Positions 1 through 8,426 of a stretch of 64,000 nucleotides of DNA are shown piece after piece. A program made the position numbers and the translations under genes. Numbering within the stretch: position 1 is the stretch's first letter; each line of letters opens with the position of its first letter. Origin of the DNA: Tenggerimyces sp963762635 (GTDB taxonomy: Bacteria > Actinomycetota > Actinomycetes > Propionibacteriales > Actinopolymorphaceae); assembly GCA_963762635.1 (NCBI GenBank), contig CAVXLQ010000003.1:558001-622000 (forward strand), written 5' to 3'. The notes below the pieces were generated by a model that was not told the origin of the DNA, made no database searches, and was given only the letters and a program-made list of their open reading frames with translations.

Positions 1-1254
1 GAGGATCGAGCCCAGTACGGCGACGCCGAGCGCGCCGCCGACCTGGCGTACGGCATCGTTCACCGCCGACCCGACGCCCGCCTTCTCCTTCGGCAGCGAG
101 CCCATCACCGCTTCGGTCGCCGGGCTCATCGCGAACCCCATGCCGAAGCCCATCAGCAGGATCGAGAGCAGCACGCGCCCGTACGACGAGTCGACGCTCG
201 TCCCGGCGATGACCACGAACGAGACCGCCAGCATCGCCAGCCCGGCGACGACCGGGATCTTCTCGCCGACTCGCTGCGCGACCGCCATCGCGAGCGGCGC
301 GCCGAGGGTCAGGCCGAACGCGAGCGGCAGGATCCGGATGCCCGCGCCGAGCGCGTCGTACCCCTGCACGGTCTGCAGGTAGATCGTGAGGAAGAACGCC
401 GACCCCATCAGCGCGAAGAACACCAGCGTGATCGAGATCGTCGGGATCGAGAAGCGGCGGTTCTTGAAGAACCGGATGTCGAGCATCGGATGCTCGACTC
501 TCAGCTCCCACAGGGCGAACGCGACGAGGACCAGGACGGCGGCAGCGAACCCGGCGATCACGAGCGGGTCGGACCAGCCGCGGTCGGGCGCCTCGATGAT
601 CGCCCAGACGAGCGCGACGAGGCCGACGACGGAGAGCAGGCCGCCGACGAAGTCGATGCGCGGCGCGTTCACCGCCTTCGACTCGGGCACGATCACGACG
701 CCGAGGACGAACGCGACCGCGGCGACCGGGATGTTGATGACGAACACGCTCGCCCAGGAGAAGTGCTCGAGCAGCCAACCGCCGAGCGCCGGGCCGAGCG
801 CGATGCCGAGGCCGGAGACGCCGGACCAGATGCCGATGGCGGTCTTGCGTTCCTTCGGGTTGGTGAACGCGTTCGTCAGGATCGACAACGTGCTCGGCAT
901 GATCACCGCACCGCCGATGCCCATGACCGCGCGGGCCGCGATGAGCTGCTCCGGGGTGGTGCAGAGCGCGCCCCAGACGGAGGCGACGCCGAAGATGCCG
1001 AGGCCGAGGAGCAGCCAGCGCTTGCGCCCGTACTTGTCGCCGAACGCGCCGGCGAGCAGGAGGAGGCCGGCGAACACGACCGTGTACGCGTCGACGATCC
1101 ACTGCAGCTCGCTGGCGGAGGTGTCGAGCTCGCGCTGGAGGGTGGGGAGGGCCACGTTCAGCACGGTGGTGTCGAGCCCGATGATCGCCAGCGCGAGGCA
1201 GAGGACGACGAGCGTCGCCCACCGCCGGCGGTGGATCTGGTCGGTGTTGATCAC
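1..1254 (-). CDS. MFS drug exporter, DHA2 (EmrB/QacA) type, 3' end outside window
   Basis: This is an integral membrane proton antiporter of the 14-helix DHA2 branch of the major facilitator superfamily, which usually exports drugs or toxic metabolites. The first 418 codons are present and the C-terminal helices lie beyond base 1. After a short cytoplasmic start comes helix 1 (LVVLCLALAIIGLDTTVLNV, the DHA2 'LDxTVVNVALP' signature), then the loop 2-3 motif GDKYGRKR and the motif-C-like GVSGLGIALGPALGGW. The GTG at 1254 is chosen because a GAGGGAAGGG ribosome site sits just upstream. An inverted repeat at 1282-1299 precedes it and suggests repression by a regulator not in the window. The substrate cannot be read from sequence. 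Confidence 0.9.
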   Translation of the reverse strand, partial: MINTDQIHRRRWATLVVLCLALAIIGLDTTVLNVALPTLQRELDTSASELQWIVDAYTVVFAGLLLLAGAFGDKYGRKRWLLLGLGIFGVASVWGALCTTPEQLIAARAVMGIGGAVIMPSTLSILTNAFTNPKERKTAIGIWSGVSGLGIALGPALGGWLLEHFSWASVFVINIPVAAVAFVLGVVIVPESKAVNAPRIDFVGGLLSVVGLVALVWAIIEAPDRGWSDPLVIAGFAAAVLVLVAFALWELRVEHPMLDIRFFKNRRFSIPTISITLVFFALMGSAFFLTIYLQTVQGYDALGAGIRILPLAFGLTLGAPLAMAVAQRVGEKIPVVAGLAMLAVSFVVIAGTSVDSSYGRVLLSILLMGFGMGFAMSPATEAVMGSLPKEKAGVGSAVNDAVRQVGGALGVAVLGSIL

Positions 1255-1281
1255 GGAGCGTGTCCCTTCCCTCACTCATTA

Positions 1282-1299
1282 CGAGACTGCTGGGTCTCG
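1282..1299. promoter_or_regulatory. Inverted repeat, putative operator of the MFS gene
   Basis: The arms CGAGAC (1282-1287) and GTCTCG (1294-1299) are perfect complements around a 6-base spacer, 28 bases upstream of the exporter start codon. Size and place fit a TetR- or MarR-type operator overlapping the promoter. No regulator gene is adjacent, so the repressor is unknown. Confidence 0.4.
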
Positions 1300-1466
1300 A
1301 TATAGAAGCTACGGGCGGAAGAGGGGTCACGTCAGTGGGATCGGGGCGAATGTGAGTCGTTTCACAAGCGGGCGACAGCGGGCGCTGCGGAAATCGCGCC
1401 CGCTGAACCAACCTTCCGTGCGGCCCTGGCGTTGAGGAAGATGCTGGCAGGGGAGCGGAGGGCGAC

Positions 1467-1984
1467 GTGGAGCGATACCCGGGGTTCCGGGAGTTCGTAC
1501 AGGCGCGCCGCGGCGCGCTGTCGCGCACCGCGTTCTTCCTGGCCGGCGACACGGCCTCCGCGGAGGATCTGCTGCAGGAGGCGCTGACCAAGACGGTCGC
1601 GAGGTGGCGGCATGTCTCGTCCGGTGGGAACCCCGAGGCCTACGTCAAGCAGGTCATGCTGAACGAGGTTCGATCTCGCTGGCGCACTCGGCAACGCCGG
1701 CAGGTCATCAGCGTCGCGGACGTCCCCGCCAGCCGGGCGACGACGAACACGCCGGCGCCGTGGATCGCACGGCGCTCGCACGGGCGCTGAGACAGCTCGC
1801 TCCCCGGCAGCGCGCCGCGTTGTACCTGCGGTTCTACGAAGACCGCAGCCAGGTCGAGATCGCCCGCATGCTCGACTGCTCGGTGGGCACCGTCAAGAGC
1901 CAGTTGCACCACGCCCTGGAACGGCTTCGCGCGATCGCACCGGAACTGCTCGCCGACGCCGAGCTGTCGGAGGTTTCACCATGA
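1467..1984 (+). pseudogene. SigE-family ECF-like RNA polymerase sigma factor, frameshifted
   Basis: The product would be a short sigma factor of the actinobacterial SigE family that redirects RNA polymerase. The GTG at 1467 has a GGAGCGGAGGG ribosome site. Frame 1 carries region 2 (FREFVQARRGALSRTAFFLA, then AEDLLQEALTKTVARW). Region 4 (LRQLAPRQRAALYLRFYEDR, then GTVKSQLHHALERLR) is read only after a -1 change near base 1733, where AGCCGGGC would become AGCCCGGGC if one C were added. The restored junction reads VADVPASPGDDEHAGAVDRT, as expected for the family. The stop overlaps the next start (ATGA), so the pair was one operon. It is either a recent pseudogene or a sequence error; no slippery heptamer was seen that would suggest programmed shifting. 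Confidence 0.8.
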
Positions 1985-3166
1985 CCGCCAGGAGATCTGG
2001 CCTGAAGGACGCGTACGAGGCCGCGGAGGATCATGTTCCCACGTACGGCGACGTGGACCTCGCGATCCGCACCGCACGTCGTCGCGGCTGCGCACCGCCA
2101 TCGGCGTCCCCCTGGTGGCGGCCGCCGCGGCAGTGGCCATAGCGCTCAGCCTCACCGTCCCGCGCCAGGCGGCCGAGCCGGACCCGCCGGCACGAGGCAG
2201 CCGGTGAGCGTGTCGTTCACCGACTGGGTGCCGAACGGCGACGTCGGCGCGCCGGCCAAGCTGGGATCCCTCATCTATCGGGACTGCGCGGCCTGCCCGC
2301 TCCGGCTGCTCCGTCCGGACGGGAAGTCGTTCGCGCTGTCCGGTGTGAAACCCGACCTCACGGCCAAGCTGCCCGCCATCGGGATGGAGGGGCTCTACCT
2401 GTCCTTGAACGGCAGGTGGCTCGGGGTGCCCAGCGGCACCGCCTACGAGTTCCACGACCTCGCCGTCCCGTGGGACAACAAGGAGAAGCTGCCGAAAGGT
2501 CCCCGCGGCTCGCGGTGGGAGCCGGTCGGCGTTGGCCTGACGTTCACCTTCGCCCGTTGGGAAGGCGACCGGGTGACCGCATACGCGTACGCGTACGCGA
2601 ATCCTCCGGAGAAGCCCGAGGTCTACAAGCTGCCGAAGGAGTACGACCGGCTCCCCGTGCGATCGCCTTTCGACTCCGTGGTCGACGCGGTTCCCGTCGG
2701 AGTCGGCGAACGGCTGACCGTGGTCGGATCGGATGCGCTCAGCATTCGCAAGAGCCATGGAGGAGCCGGCTCGCGTTGGGAGGAAGGGTCGCCCGGCGAC
2801 TTCGGGCCTGGCCTGCGTCCGGACGAGACGTTGGCGGGCCCGCGTGGCGTACCGTCGGTGGCTGACCCCGTCAGTCCTTCCAGTGAGCTCGACCGGACCT
2901 GGCTGGTAGCCACGGCGTACGTGGTCCGGGGTGGCGCGCTGGTGCCGAGCGCGGTCCTGCGGCTGGGTTGGGGTGTCCCCGCGCGAAGGATCGACATCCC
3001 GGCGGGGTGGAGTCTCCTCGGGACGCTCGACCGAAACCTGGTGGCGATGGGCCATCGGACGGCAGCGGGGCTCGAGGTGGTCGCGTTCGGGTTCGACGGG
3101 AAGCGGCGGGTGCTGCACCGGCTCGCTCCCGATGCCGAGGTGCTGTTGCCGGGGGCACGGCGCTAG
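1981..3166 (+). pseudogene. Membrane-anchored partner of the sigma factor (anti-sigma-like), two frameshifts
   Basis: The ATG at 1981 overlaps the sigma-factor stop. Three frames are needed to read one protein: an N-terminal cytoplasmic part (MTARRSGLKDAYEAAEDHVP), then a membrane helix (IGVPLVAAAAAVAIALSLTV) after a shift near 2084, then an outer domain of about 310 residues (from PVSVSFTDWVPNGDV to the stop at 3166) after a second shift near 2201. Both shifts are repaired by adding one C (CGCGG to CGCCGG, AGCCGG to AGCCCGG). The order of cytoplasmic tail, single helix and outer domain, with translational coupling to a SigE-type sigma factor, fits a membrane regulator of that factor, but no zinc-finger anti-sigma motif is visible and the outer domain is not recognised. 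Confidence 0.6.
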
Positions 3167-3525
3167 TCCTTCGCGATCAGGTGGACGACGCCGGCGGGGT
3201 TCTTGATCCAGTGGCCTTCGAAGCCTTCCGGTAGCGGCTCGAGCTCGTCGCATGGTTCGATGCCCGCCTCGCGCAGGTGGGTCATGGCGGCGGCGAGGTC
3301 GGGGGTGCGGACCTGGAGCCAGACGTCCGGCTGCGCGTAGTTGTCGATCCGGTCCAGCCAGAGGACACACGGGCCGAAGTCGACCTTGTGGACCTGGGCG
3401 ACGGTCGGCTGGTCGCTCTTCTCCTCGGAGACGGGTAGCTCCAAGACGTCGCGGTAGAACGCTACCGTGGCGTCGTAGTCCGCGGCCGGGATTTTCATCG
3501 CGATATTGACGGCACCAGTGAACAT
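3163..3525 (-). CDS. VOC / glyoxalase-bleomycin resistance fold protein
   Basis: This is a 120-residue single-domain member of the vicinal oxygen chelate superfamily, a metal-dependent fold used by glyoxalases, dioxygenases and drug-binding proteins. It shows the two beta-alpha-beta-beta-beta halves: an N-terminal half with AVNIAMKIPAADYDATVAFY and a C-terminal half ending in NPAGVVHLIAKD. The ATG at 3525 is preferred over upstream starts because GAGAGG lies just before it. The stop overlaps that of the convergent membrane gene by 3 bases. A 24-bp palindrome sits 19 bases upstream, so it is probably controlled by a small repressor. The ligand or substrate is unknown. Confidence 0.8.
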   Translation of the reverse strand: MFTGAVNIAMKIPAADYDATVAFYRDVLELPVSEEKSDQPTVAQVHKVDFGPCVLWLDRIDNYAQPDVWLQVRTPDLAAAMTHLREAGIEPCDELEPLPEGFEGHWIKNPAGVVHLIAKD

Positions 3526-3543
3526 GGCCAGCCTCTCAGGTAG

Positions 3544-3567
3544 ATGTGCAACTTGATAGTTGCACAT
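3544..3567. promoter_or_regulatory. 24-bp palindrome, putative operator of the VOC gene
   Basis: The arms ATGTGCAACT (3544-3553) and AGTTGCACAT (3558-3567) are perfect 10-base complements around the four bases TGAT. The site lies in the gap between the VOC and GNAT genes. Symmetry and size fit an ArsR- or MarR-type dimer site, but no such regulator gene is adjacent. Confidence 0.55.
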
Positions 3568-3606
3568 TAAGCACGGGAGAAGCAACCGAGGAGTTGCGCG
3601 AGAAGG

Positions 3607-4044
3607 TCAGGCCCAGTGACGCTGGTCCCACTCGTCGCGGAGCAGTGCCCAGATCTGCAGGTCGTGCCGCTCGCCGCGGTACTCGAACTCCTGCCGCAGC
3701 GTGCCCTCGTGCGTCATCCCGAGCCGCCGGGCGACGGCCTGGCTCGGCAGGTTGTCGGGGAAGCAGCGCCACTCGACGCGGTGCAGGCCTCGTACGCCGA
3801 TCGCCCAGTCGATCATCGCCTGCGACGCCTTCGCGATCAGCCCGCGGCCGCGGGCCTCAGACGCCAGCCACACGCCGAGTTCGCACACGCCATCGGAGGC
3901 GTCGAACACGCGGAACAGCACGCCGCCGACCAGCTCGCCATCCAGCCAGATGCTCTCGAGCCGCCCGGTGTCGGCGGCACGGCGGTCGGCGTACCGCTGC
4001 AACAGCCGCCGCGCCGACTCCTCGTCGACGACCAGCGGCCTCAA
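3607..4044 (-). CDS. GNAT family N-acetyltransferase (RimJ/RimL-like), short N-terminus
   Basis: This soluble acetyl-CoA-dependent acetyltransferase resembles the ribosomal-protein/RimL-type branch. The 145 residues cover the acetyl-CoA-binding core: ELGVWLASEARGRGLIAKAS holds the Q/RxxGxG/A-like loop, followed by HRVEWRCFPDNLPSQAVARR and RRLGMTHEGTLRQEFEYRGE. Relatives such as YdaF have roughly 40 more residues at the N-terminus. Here the only usable in-frame start found is a TTG at 4044, and the bases just upstream are one copy of a dispersed repeat also found before the helicase gene at 62069. The gene may therefore be 5'-truncated or have a substituted leader. The acceptor substrate is unknown. 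Confidence 0.75.
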   Translation of the reverse strand: MRPLVVDEESARRLLQRYADRRAADTGRLESIWLDGELVGGVLFRVFDASDGVCELGVWLASEARGRGLIAKASQAMIDWAIGVRGLHRVEWRCFPDNLPSQAVARRLGMTHEGTLRQEFEYRGERHDLQIWALLRDEWDQRHWA

Positions 4045-4092
4045 ATAAGAATCACCGACCCCAGACCGTGCCAGAGGGAGAGCGCGGTGAAC
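4044..4092 (-). repeat. Dispersed leader-type repeat, copy A
   Basis: The minus strand carries a 21-base core (4072-4092, reading GTTCACCGCGCTCTCCCTCT and one more G) and then TTCTTATT (4051-4044) right at the start of the GNAT gene. The same core and the same TTCTTATT at nearly the same spacing (20 against 18 bases) precede the helicase gene at 62021-62067. A shorter match lies at 12395-12410. The surrounding genes are unrelated, so this is a repeat and not a gene duplication. Confidence 0.55.
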
Positions 4093-4202
4093 GTCTGGCG
4101 CCGGCGACTTGAATGGTCGGGCACTTGCCCTGGTCGCGACCGGCGGCGCGGAAACGACCGTCTCACGGTCCGACGCGGCGCCGATGGCCGTTAGCCAGGC
4201 AC

Positions 4203-4249
4203 GTTACGTAGATGTCACACGCCGCCGCATCGCGTCATCGGATCGCAAC
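4203..4249 (+). promoter_or_regulatory. Putative GlnR-type sites upstream of amtB
   Basis: Two spaced pairs resemble the actinobacterial GlnR box (GTNAC, six bases, GNAAC): GTTAC-n6-GTCAC at 4203-4218 and GTCAT-n6-GCAAC at 4234-4249, separated by 15 bases. GlnR is the known activator of amtB-glnK-glnD in streptomycetes and relatives. The match is imperfect and the spacing between pairs is wider than the usual six bases. Confidence 0.4.
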
Positions 4250-4364
4250 ATGCAGGCGCGTCTCAAGAAACAATGCCGCACCAACCTGGTCGCACGACGA
4301 TTCGCCGCGACCCGGAGACAGTGCTGTTGCCGGGCGACGGCCCATTTCCTCGGGAGGAGACGCG

Positions 4365-5732
4365 ATGCCCGAGCTCAGTGCGGGCGACACCGCGTGGGTA
4401 TTGGCAAGTGCTGCCCTCGTTCTGCTCATGACCCCTGGCCTCGCGCTGTTCTACGGCGGCATGGTCCGGGCCAAGGGTGTCCTCAACATGCTCATGATGA
4501 ACTTCGCGGCGATCGCGATCGTGAGCGTCTTGTGGGTCCTGTACGGCTATTCCATCGCCTTCACCGAGGACATCGGTGGCGGCTTCCTCGGGGGACTCAG
4601 CGAGGTCGGGCTCTTCGGCCTCCTCAAGCAAGACTCGCTCATCGCCACGATCCCCACCACGGTGTTCGTGGCCTTCCAGCTGATGTTCGCGATCATCACC
4701 GTCGCGCTGATCTCCGGCGCGATCGCGGACCGGGCCAAGTTCTCCGGCTGGGTGCTGTTCGTCGTTCTCTGGGCGACGATCGTGTACTTCCCGGTCGCGC
4801 ACTGGGTCTTCTACTTCAACGAGGGCAACGGCGGCTGGCTGGGTGACCGGCTCGGCGTGCTCGACTTCGCCGGCGGTACGGCGGTTCACATCAACGCCGG
4901 AGCAGCGGGCCTCGCGCTCGCTCTGGTCCTCGGCAGGCGGATCGGCTGGAAGCGGGAGCCGATGCGGCCCCACAACCTGCCGCTCGTGCTGCTCGGCGCC
5001 GGCCTGCTGTGGTTCGGCTGGTTCGGCTTCAACGCCGGCTCGGCGGTCGCGGCGAACGGCACCGCGGGCGTCGCGTTCATCAACACCCAGGTCGCCACGG
5101 CGGCCGCGGTCATCGGCTGGCTGGTCATCGAGAAGTTCCGCGACGGCAAGCCCACCACGCTCGGTCTCGCGTCCGGTGCCGTCGCCGGCCTGGTCGCGAT
5201 CACCCCAGCGTGTGCGTCGGTCACCCCGATCGGCGCGATCTTCATCGGTCTCGCCGCCGGTCTGCTCTGTGCGATGGCGGTCGGGCTCAAGTCGAGGTTC
5301 AACTTCGACGACTCGCTCGACGTCGTCGGCATCCACCTCGTCGGCGGTCTGGTCGGTTCGCTGCTGATCGGCCTCTTCGCGAGCAGCGCCTCGCCGGCGG
5401 GTGTCGCCGGTTTGTTCGACGGCGGCGGTTTCGCCCAGCTGGGCAAGCAGTTCGTCGGTTCATTCGCGGTGCTGATCTACTCGTTCGTCGTCACGTACGT
5501 CCTTGGCAAGATCGTCCAGAAGACGATCGGCTTCCGGGTCACCGAGGACGACGAACGTGCGGGCATCGACCTCGCCGAGCACGCGGAGACGGCGTACGAC
5601 TTCTCCTCTATCGGCGGCGGAACGCGCTCCCACGTGCTCTCGCGGTCCGCGCCCCCGCCGGAGCCCGAGCCTGAGGAAGAGGAAGCTCCGCCAGTCGAGA
5701 AGATCGACGACAAGGAAGAGGTGGCACGGTGA
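4365..5732 (+). CDS. amtB: Ammonium transporter Amt
   Basis: This 455-residue polytopic membrane protein moves ammonium into the cell. It starts outside with MPELSAGDTAWVLASAALVL and has about eleven helices. The conserved twin pore histidines are seen at about residue 175 (GGTAVHINAGA) and about 324 (GIHLVGG). After the last helix there is a long acidic, proline-rich cytoplasmic tail (PEPEPEEEEAPP). The ATG at 4365 has a strong GGGAGGAGA site; longer in-frame extensions have no such site. Its stop overlaps the glnK start by 4 bases (GTGA), so the PII protein that gates it is translationally coupled. GlnR-like sites lie upstream. Confidence 0.96.
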   Translation: MPELSAGDTAWVLASAALVLLMTPGLALFYGGMVRAKGVLNMLMMNFAAIAIVSVLWVLYGYSIAFTEDIGGGFLGGLSEVGLFGLLKQDSLIATIPTTVFVAFQLMFAIITVALISGAIADRAKFSGWVLFVVLWATIVYFPVAHWVFYFNEGNGGWLGDRLGVLDFAGGTAVHINAGAAGLALALVLGRRIGWKREPMRPHNLPLVLLGAGLLWFGWFGFNAGSAVAANGTAGVAFINTQVATAAAVIGWLVIEKFRDGKPTTLGLASGAVAGLVAITPACASVTPIGAIFIGLAAGLLCAMAVGLKSRFNFDDSLDVVGIHLVGGLVGSLLIGLFASSASPAGVAGLFDGGGFAQLGKQFVGSFAVLIYSFVVTYVLGKIVQKTIGFRVTEDDERAGIDLAEHAETAYDFSSIGGGTRSHVLSRSAPPPEPEPEEEEAPPVEKIDDKEEVAR

Positions 5733-6142
5733 AGCTCGTCACCGCGGTGATCAAGCCGCACCGGCTCGACGAGGTGCGCGCCGCGCTCGAGACGTTCGGG
5801 GTGAGCGGCATGACGGTGACCGAGGCGAGCGGCTTCGGGCGCCAGAAGGGCCACACCGAGGTCTACCGGGGCGCCGAGTACGAGGTCGACCTCGTTCCGA
5901 AGGTGCGGCTGGAGATCCTCGTCGACGACAGCGATGTCGACGACGTCGTCCAGACCGTCACCAAGGCCGCCCACACCGGCAAGATCGGTGACGGCAAGGT
6001 CTGGGTCGTCCCGGTCGAGACCGTGGTCCGGGTCCGTACGGGAGAACGCGGCCCGGACGCTCTCGAGTGGTCCGGATCGTCGAAGAAGCCCAAACTGAAC
6101 ATCGGGATGCCGCCCAACAACGGTGGCGTGCGGCGAAACTGA
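5729..6142 (+). CDS. glnK: PII nitrogen regulatory protein GlnK, with C-terminal extension
   Basis: This trimeric signal protein senses ATP/ADP and 2-oxoglutarate and docks on Amt to block ammonium entry. The T-loop and its modification site Tyr51 (GHTEVYRGAEYEVDLVPK) and the C-terminal ATP-binding segments (TGKIGDGKVWV, then RTGERG) are present. In Actinobacteria Tyr51 is adenylylated by GlnD, encoded next. The protein is 137 residues against the usual 112; the extra 25 end in KKPKLNIGMPPNNGG and are polar and basic. The GTG start overlaps the amtB stop and is preceded by GGAAGAGG. Confidence 0.95.
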   Translation: MKLVTAVIKPHRLDEVRAALETFGVSGMTVTEASGFGRQKGHTEVYRGAEYEVDLVPKVRLEILVDDSDVDDVVQTVTKAAHTGKIGDGKVWVVPVETVVRVRTGERGPDALEWSGSSKKPKLNIGMPPNNGGVRRN

Positions 6143-6173
6143 GCGATCCGGATCCACGACCAGAAGGCCCAGC

Positions 6174-8426
6174 ATGAACACGCGTGAGGAACGGACGGAG
6201 GCGGCCGACGGTCGCCTCCGTTCCCTTCTCGCGGACGGCCTGAAGAAGGCCGACGTCCCGCCCACCGGCGTCGCCGTCGTGGCGGTCGGCGGGTACGGGC
6301 GGGCCGAGCTCTCCGCCGCCAGCGACCTGGACGTGATGCTCGTCCACGACGACCGGCTGCCCGACGTCGGCGCGATCGCCGAGGCCCTCTGGTACCCGCT
6401 CTGGGACGACGGCATCGCCCTCGACCACAGCGTCCGCACGCTCGAGGAGACCAGGGACGCCGCGGACCAGGACCTGCGGACGGCGATGTCCGTCCTCGAC
6501 GCCCGCCACGTCGCCGGCGACCCCAGCCTCACGATCCGCCTGCGAACGACACTGCTCGCCGACTGGCGCCGCGGCGCCCCGCGCAGGCTGCCCGAGCTCG
6601 AAGAGAGCTGCCGCGAGCGAGCCGCCCGCGTCGGCGAGCTCTCCTCGCTCCTCGAACCCGACCTCAAAGAAGCCCGCGGCGGCCTCCGCGACGGCGTCGT
6701 GCTCCGTGCGCTCGTCGCGACCTGGCTGGTCGAGCTCCCGCACGCCACGCTGGCCCGCCTCAGGGGCGAGCTGCTCGACGTACGGGACGCGCTCCATCTC
6801 GTCGGCGGCAAGCGCCCCACCGACCGGCTGCTCGCCGAGCTGCAGCCCGACGTCGCCTCCGCCCTGGGCCTGCCCGACCGGGAGACGCTGCTCAGGCGCG
6901 TCTACCAGGCCGGACGGACGCTCGCTCACACCTCCGACATCGCCTGGCGCCGGATCACCCGCGCCCGCGCCGTGAAGACCAACCGCCGCAACCGTTCGCC
7001 GATCCGCCCCGGTCCGCTGCTCACGCCGGTCGCGAACGGCGTCGCGATCTCCGACGGCGAGGTCGTCCTCACGCCTGACGCCCGCATCGGCCAGGACGCG
7101 CAGCTCCCGCTGCGTGCCGCCGAGGCGGCTGCCGAGCGCGGACTGCTGCTGAACCCGTTCACCGCCGACCGGCTGTCCCGCGAGTTCCTCCCGCTGCCGA
7201 CGCCCTGGCCGGACGAAGCGCGAAGGCTGTTCTCCGCGCTGCTCGGCACCGCCCAGAACCTGCTGCCGGTCTGGGAGACGCTCGACCAGTCCGGGCTGAT
7301 CGAGCCGCTGCTGCCGGAGTGGGCGCACGTACGCTGCCGGCCGCAGTACTCGCCCGCCCACCGGCACACCGTCGACCGGCACCTGTTGGAGACCTGCGTG
7401 CAGGCGTCGGCGCTCGTACGCCGGGTCGCGAGGCCCGACCTGCTGCTCGTCGCCGCGCTGCTGCACGACGTCGGCAAGGGCCACGACGACGACCACAGCG
7501 ACGTAGGCGCCGCCCAGATCCGCCACATCGCGACGAGGTGGGGCTTCCCGCCGCGCGACGTCGCCACGTTGTCGCTCCTGGTCCGCCACCACCTGCTGCT
7601 CTCCGAGACCGCGACCAGGCGCGACCTGGACGACCCCGCGACGATCAAGCGGGTCGCGATCGCGGTCGGCGACGCCGACACTCTCGACCTGCTCGCCGCG
7701 CTGACCGAGGCCGACTGCCGCGCGATCGGCTCGGTCGCGTGGACGCCGTGGCGGGCGGCGTTGCTGGCTCGGCTGGTCGAACGGGTTCGTTCGCGGCTCG
7801 AGCGCGGCGCCGTACCCGCTCCGCAGCCACTCGACGCCGCCCAACGCCTGCTCGCCGCCCGCGTCGCCCAGTCCGGCGAGCTCGACATCGTCGTCGAGGC
7901 AGGCGCCGGCGGCAGCCGGATCACGGTCGCCGCGCCGGACCGCGTCGGCCTGCTCGCGACCGTCGCCGGCGTGCTCGCGCTCGGCCGCCTGGGCGTCCGT
8001 TCCGCCTCGGTCGACACCATCGACGACGCGGGGATCTCCGTCTGGGCCGTCACCGGCGACCCACCAGACCCGGCCGTACTGCGGGAACGGATCGCGACCG
8101 CCCTCGCCGGCAGCCTCGACCTCGCCAAGCGGCTCGGCTCGGTCGACGACGCCTACGCGAAACCAGGGGACAGCATCCCGCCACGCGTCCACCTCGTCCC
8201 GGGAGCGTCCGCGAACGCCACGGTGATCGAGGTGCACGCGAAGGACCGCCCCGGGCTCTTCTACCGCCTCTGCGCAGTCCTCGCCGCGCACGACTGCTCG
8301 GTCCGGTCCGCGCACGTCAGCACTTGGGCCACCGAGGCCGTCGACGTCTTCTACCTGCAACCGCTGGCCGAACCCGACCAGGTGGCGGTCATCCGTGCGT
8401 TGGAAGCCTCACTGGCGGCAGGATAG
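6174..8426 (+). CDS. glnD: PII (adenylyl/uridylyl)transferase GlnD
   Basis: This bifunctional nucleotidyltransferase and nucleotide-removing enzyme modifies GlnK according to nitrogen status. The 750 residues show the full domain order: nucleotidyltransferase (VGGYGRAELSAASDLDVMLV), a helical linker domain, an HD hydrolase domain (LLHDVGKGHDDDHS), and two ACT domains (ITVAAPDRVGLLATVAGVLA and VIEVHAKDRPGLFYRLCAVL). Actinobacterial GlnD adenylylates rather than uridylylates PII. The ATG at 6174 has AGAAGG upstream; a longer in-frame ORF would overlap glnK. About 65 bases of its 3' end are repeated at 12292-12356. It faces ffh across 235 non-coding bases in which I see no clear terminator hairpin. 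Confidence 0.95.
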   Translation: MNTREERTEAADGRLRSLLADGLKKADVPPTGVAVVAVGGYGRAELSAASDLDVMLVHDDRLPDVGAIAEALWYPLWDDGIALDHSVRTLEETRDAADQDLRTAMSVLDARHVAGDPSLTIRLRTTLLADWRRGAPRRLPELEESCRERAARVGELSSLLEPDLKEARGGLRDGVVLRALVATWLVELPHATLARLRGELLDVRDALHLVGGKRPTDRLLAELQPDVASALGLPDRETLLRRVYQAGRTLAHTSDIAWRRITRARAVKTNRRNRSPIRPGPLLTPVANGVAISDGEVVLTPDARIGQDAQLPLRAAEAAAERGLLLNPFTADRLSREFLPLPTPWPDEARRLFSALLGTAQNLLPVWETLDQSGLIEPLLPEWAHVRCRPQYSPAHRHTVDRHLLETCVQASALVRRVARPDLLLVAALLHDVGKGHDDDHSDVGAAQIRHIATRWGFPPRDVATLSLLVRHHLLLSETATRRDLDDPATIKRVAIAVGDADTLDLLAALTEADCRAIGSVAWTPWRAALLARLVERVRSRLERGAVPAPQPLDAAQRLLAARVAQSGELDIVVEAGAGGSRITVAAPDRVGLLATVAGVLALGRLGVRSASVDTIDDAGISVWAVTGDPPDPAVLRERIATALAGSLDLAKRLGSVDDAYAKPGDSIPPRVHLVPGASANATVIEVHAKDRPGLFYRLCAVLAAHDCSVRSAHVSTWATEAVDVFYLQPLAEPDQVAVIRALEASLAAG

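Noticed and set aside
1467..1984. Programmed -1 frameshifting in the sigma-factor gene
   Set aside because: No slippery heptamer or following stem was found at the junction, and the same one-base defect recurs in other genes.
4087..4110. Short leader peptides (GTG AAC start) inside the 21-base repeat
   Set aside because: Copies B and C stop after 8-9 codons, but copy A reads on for more than 30 codons, so no common leader peptide exists.
5958..8360. 800-codon minus-strand frame opposite glnD
   Set aside because: The plus strand holds all GlnD domains; the mirror frame has no domain or ribosome site.
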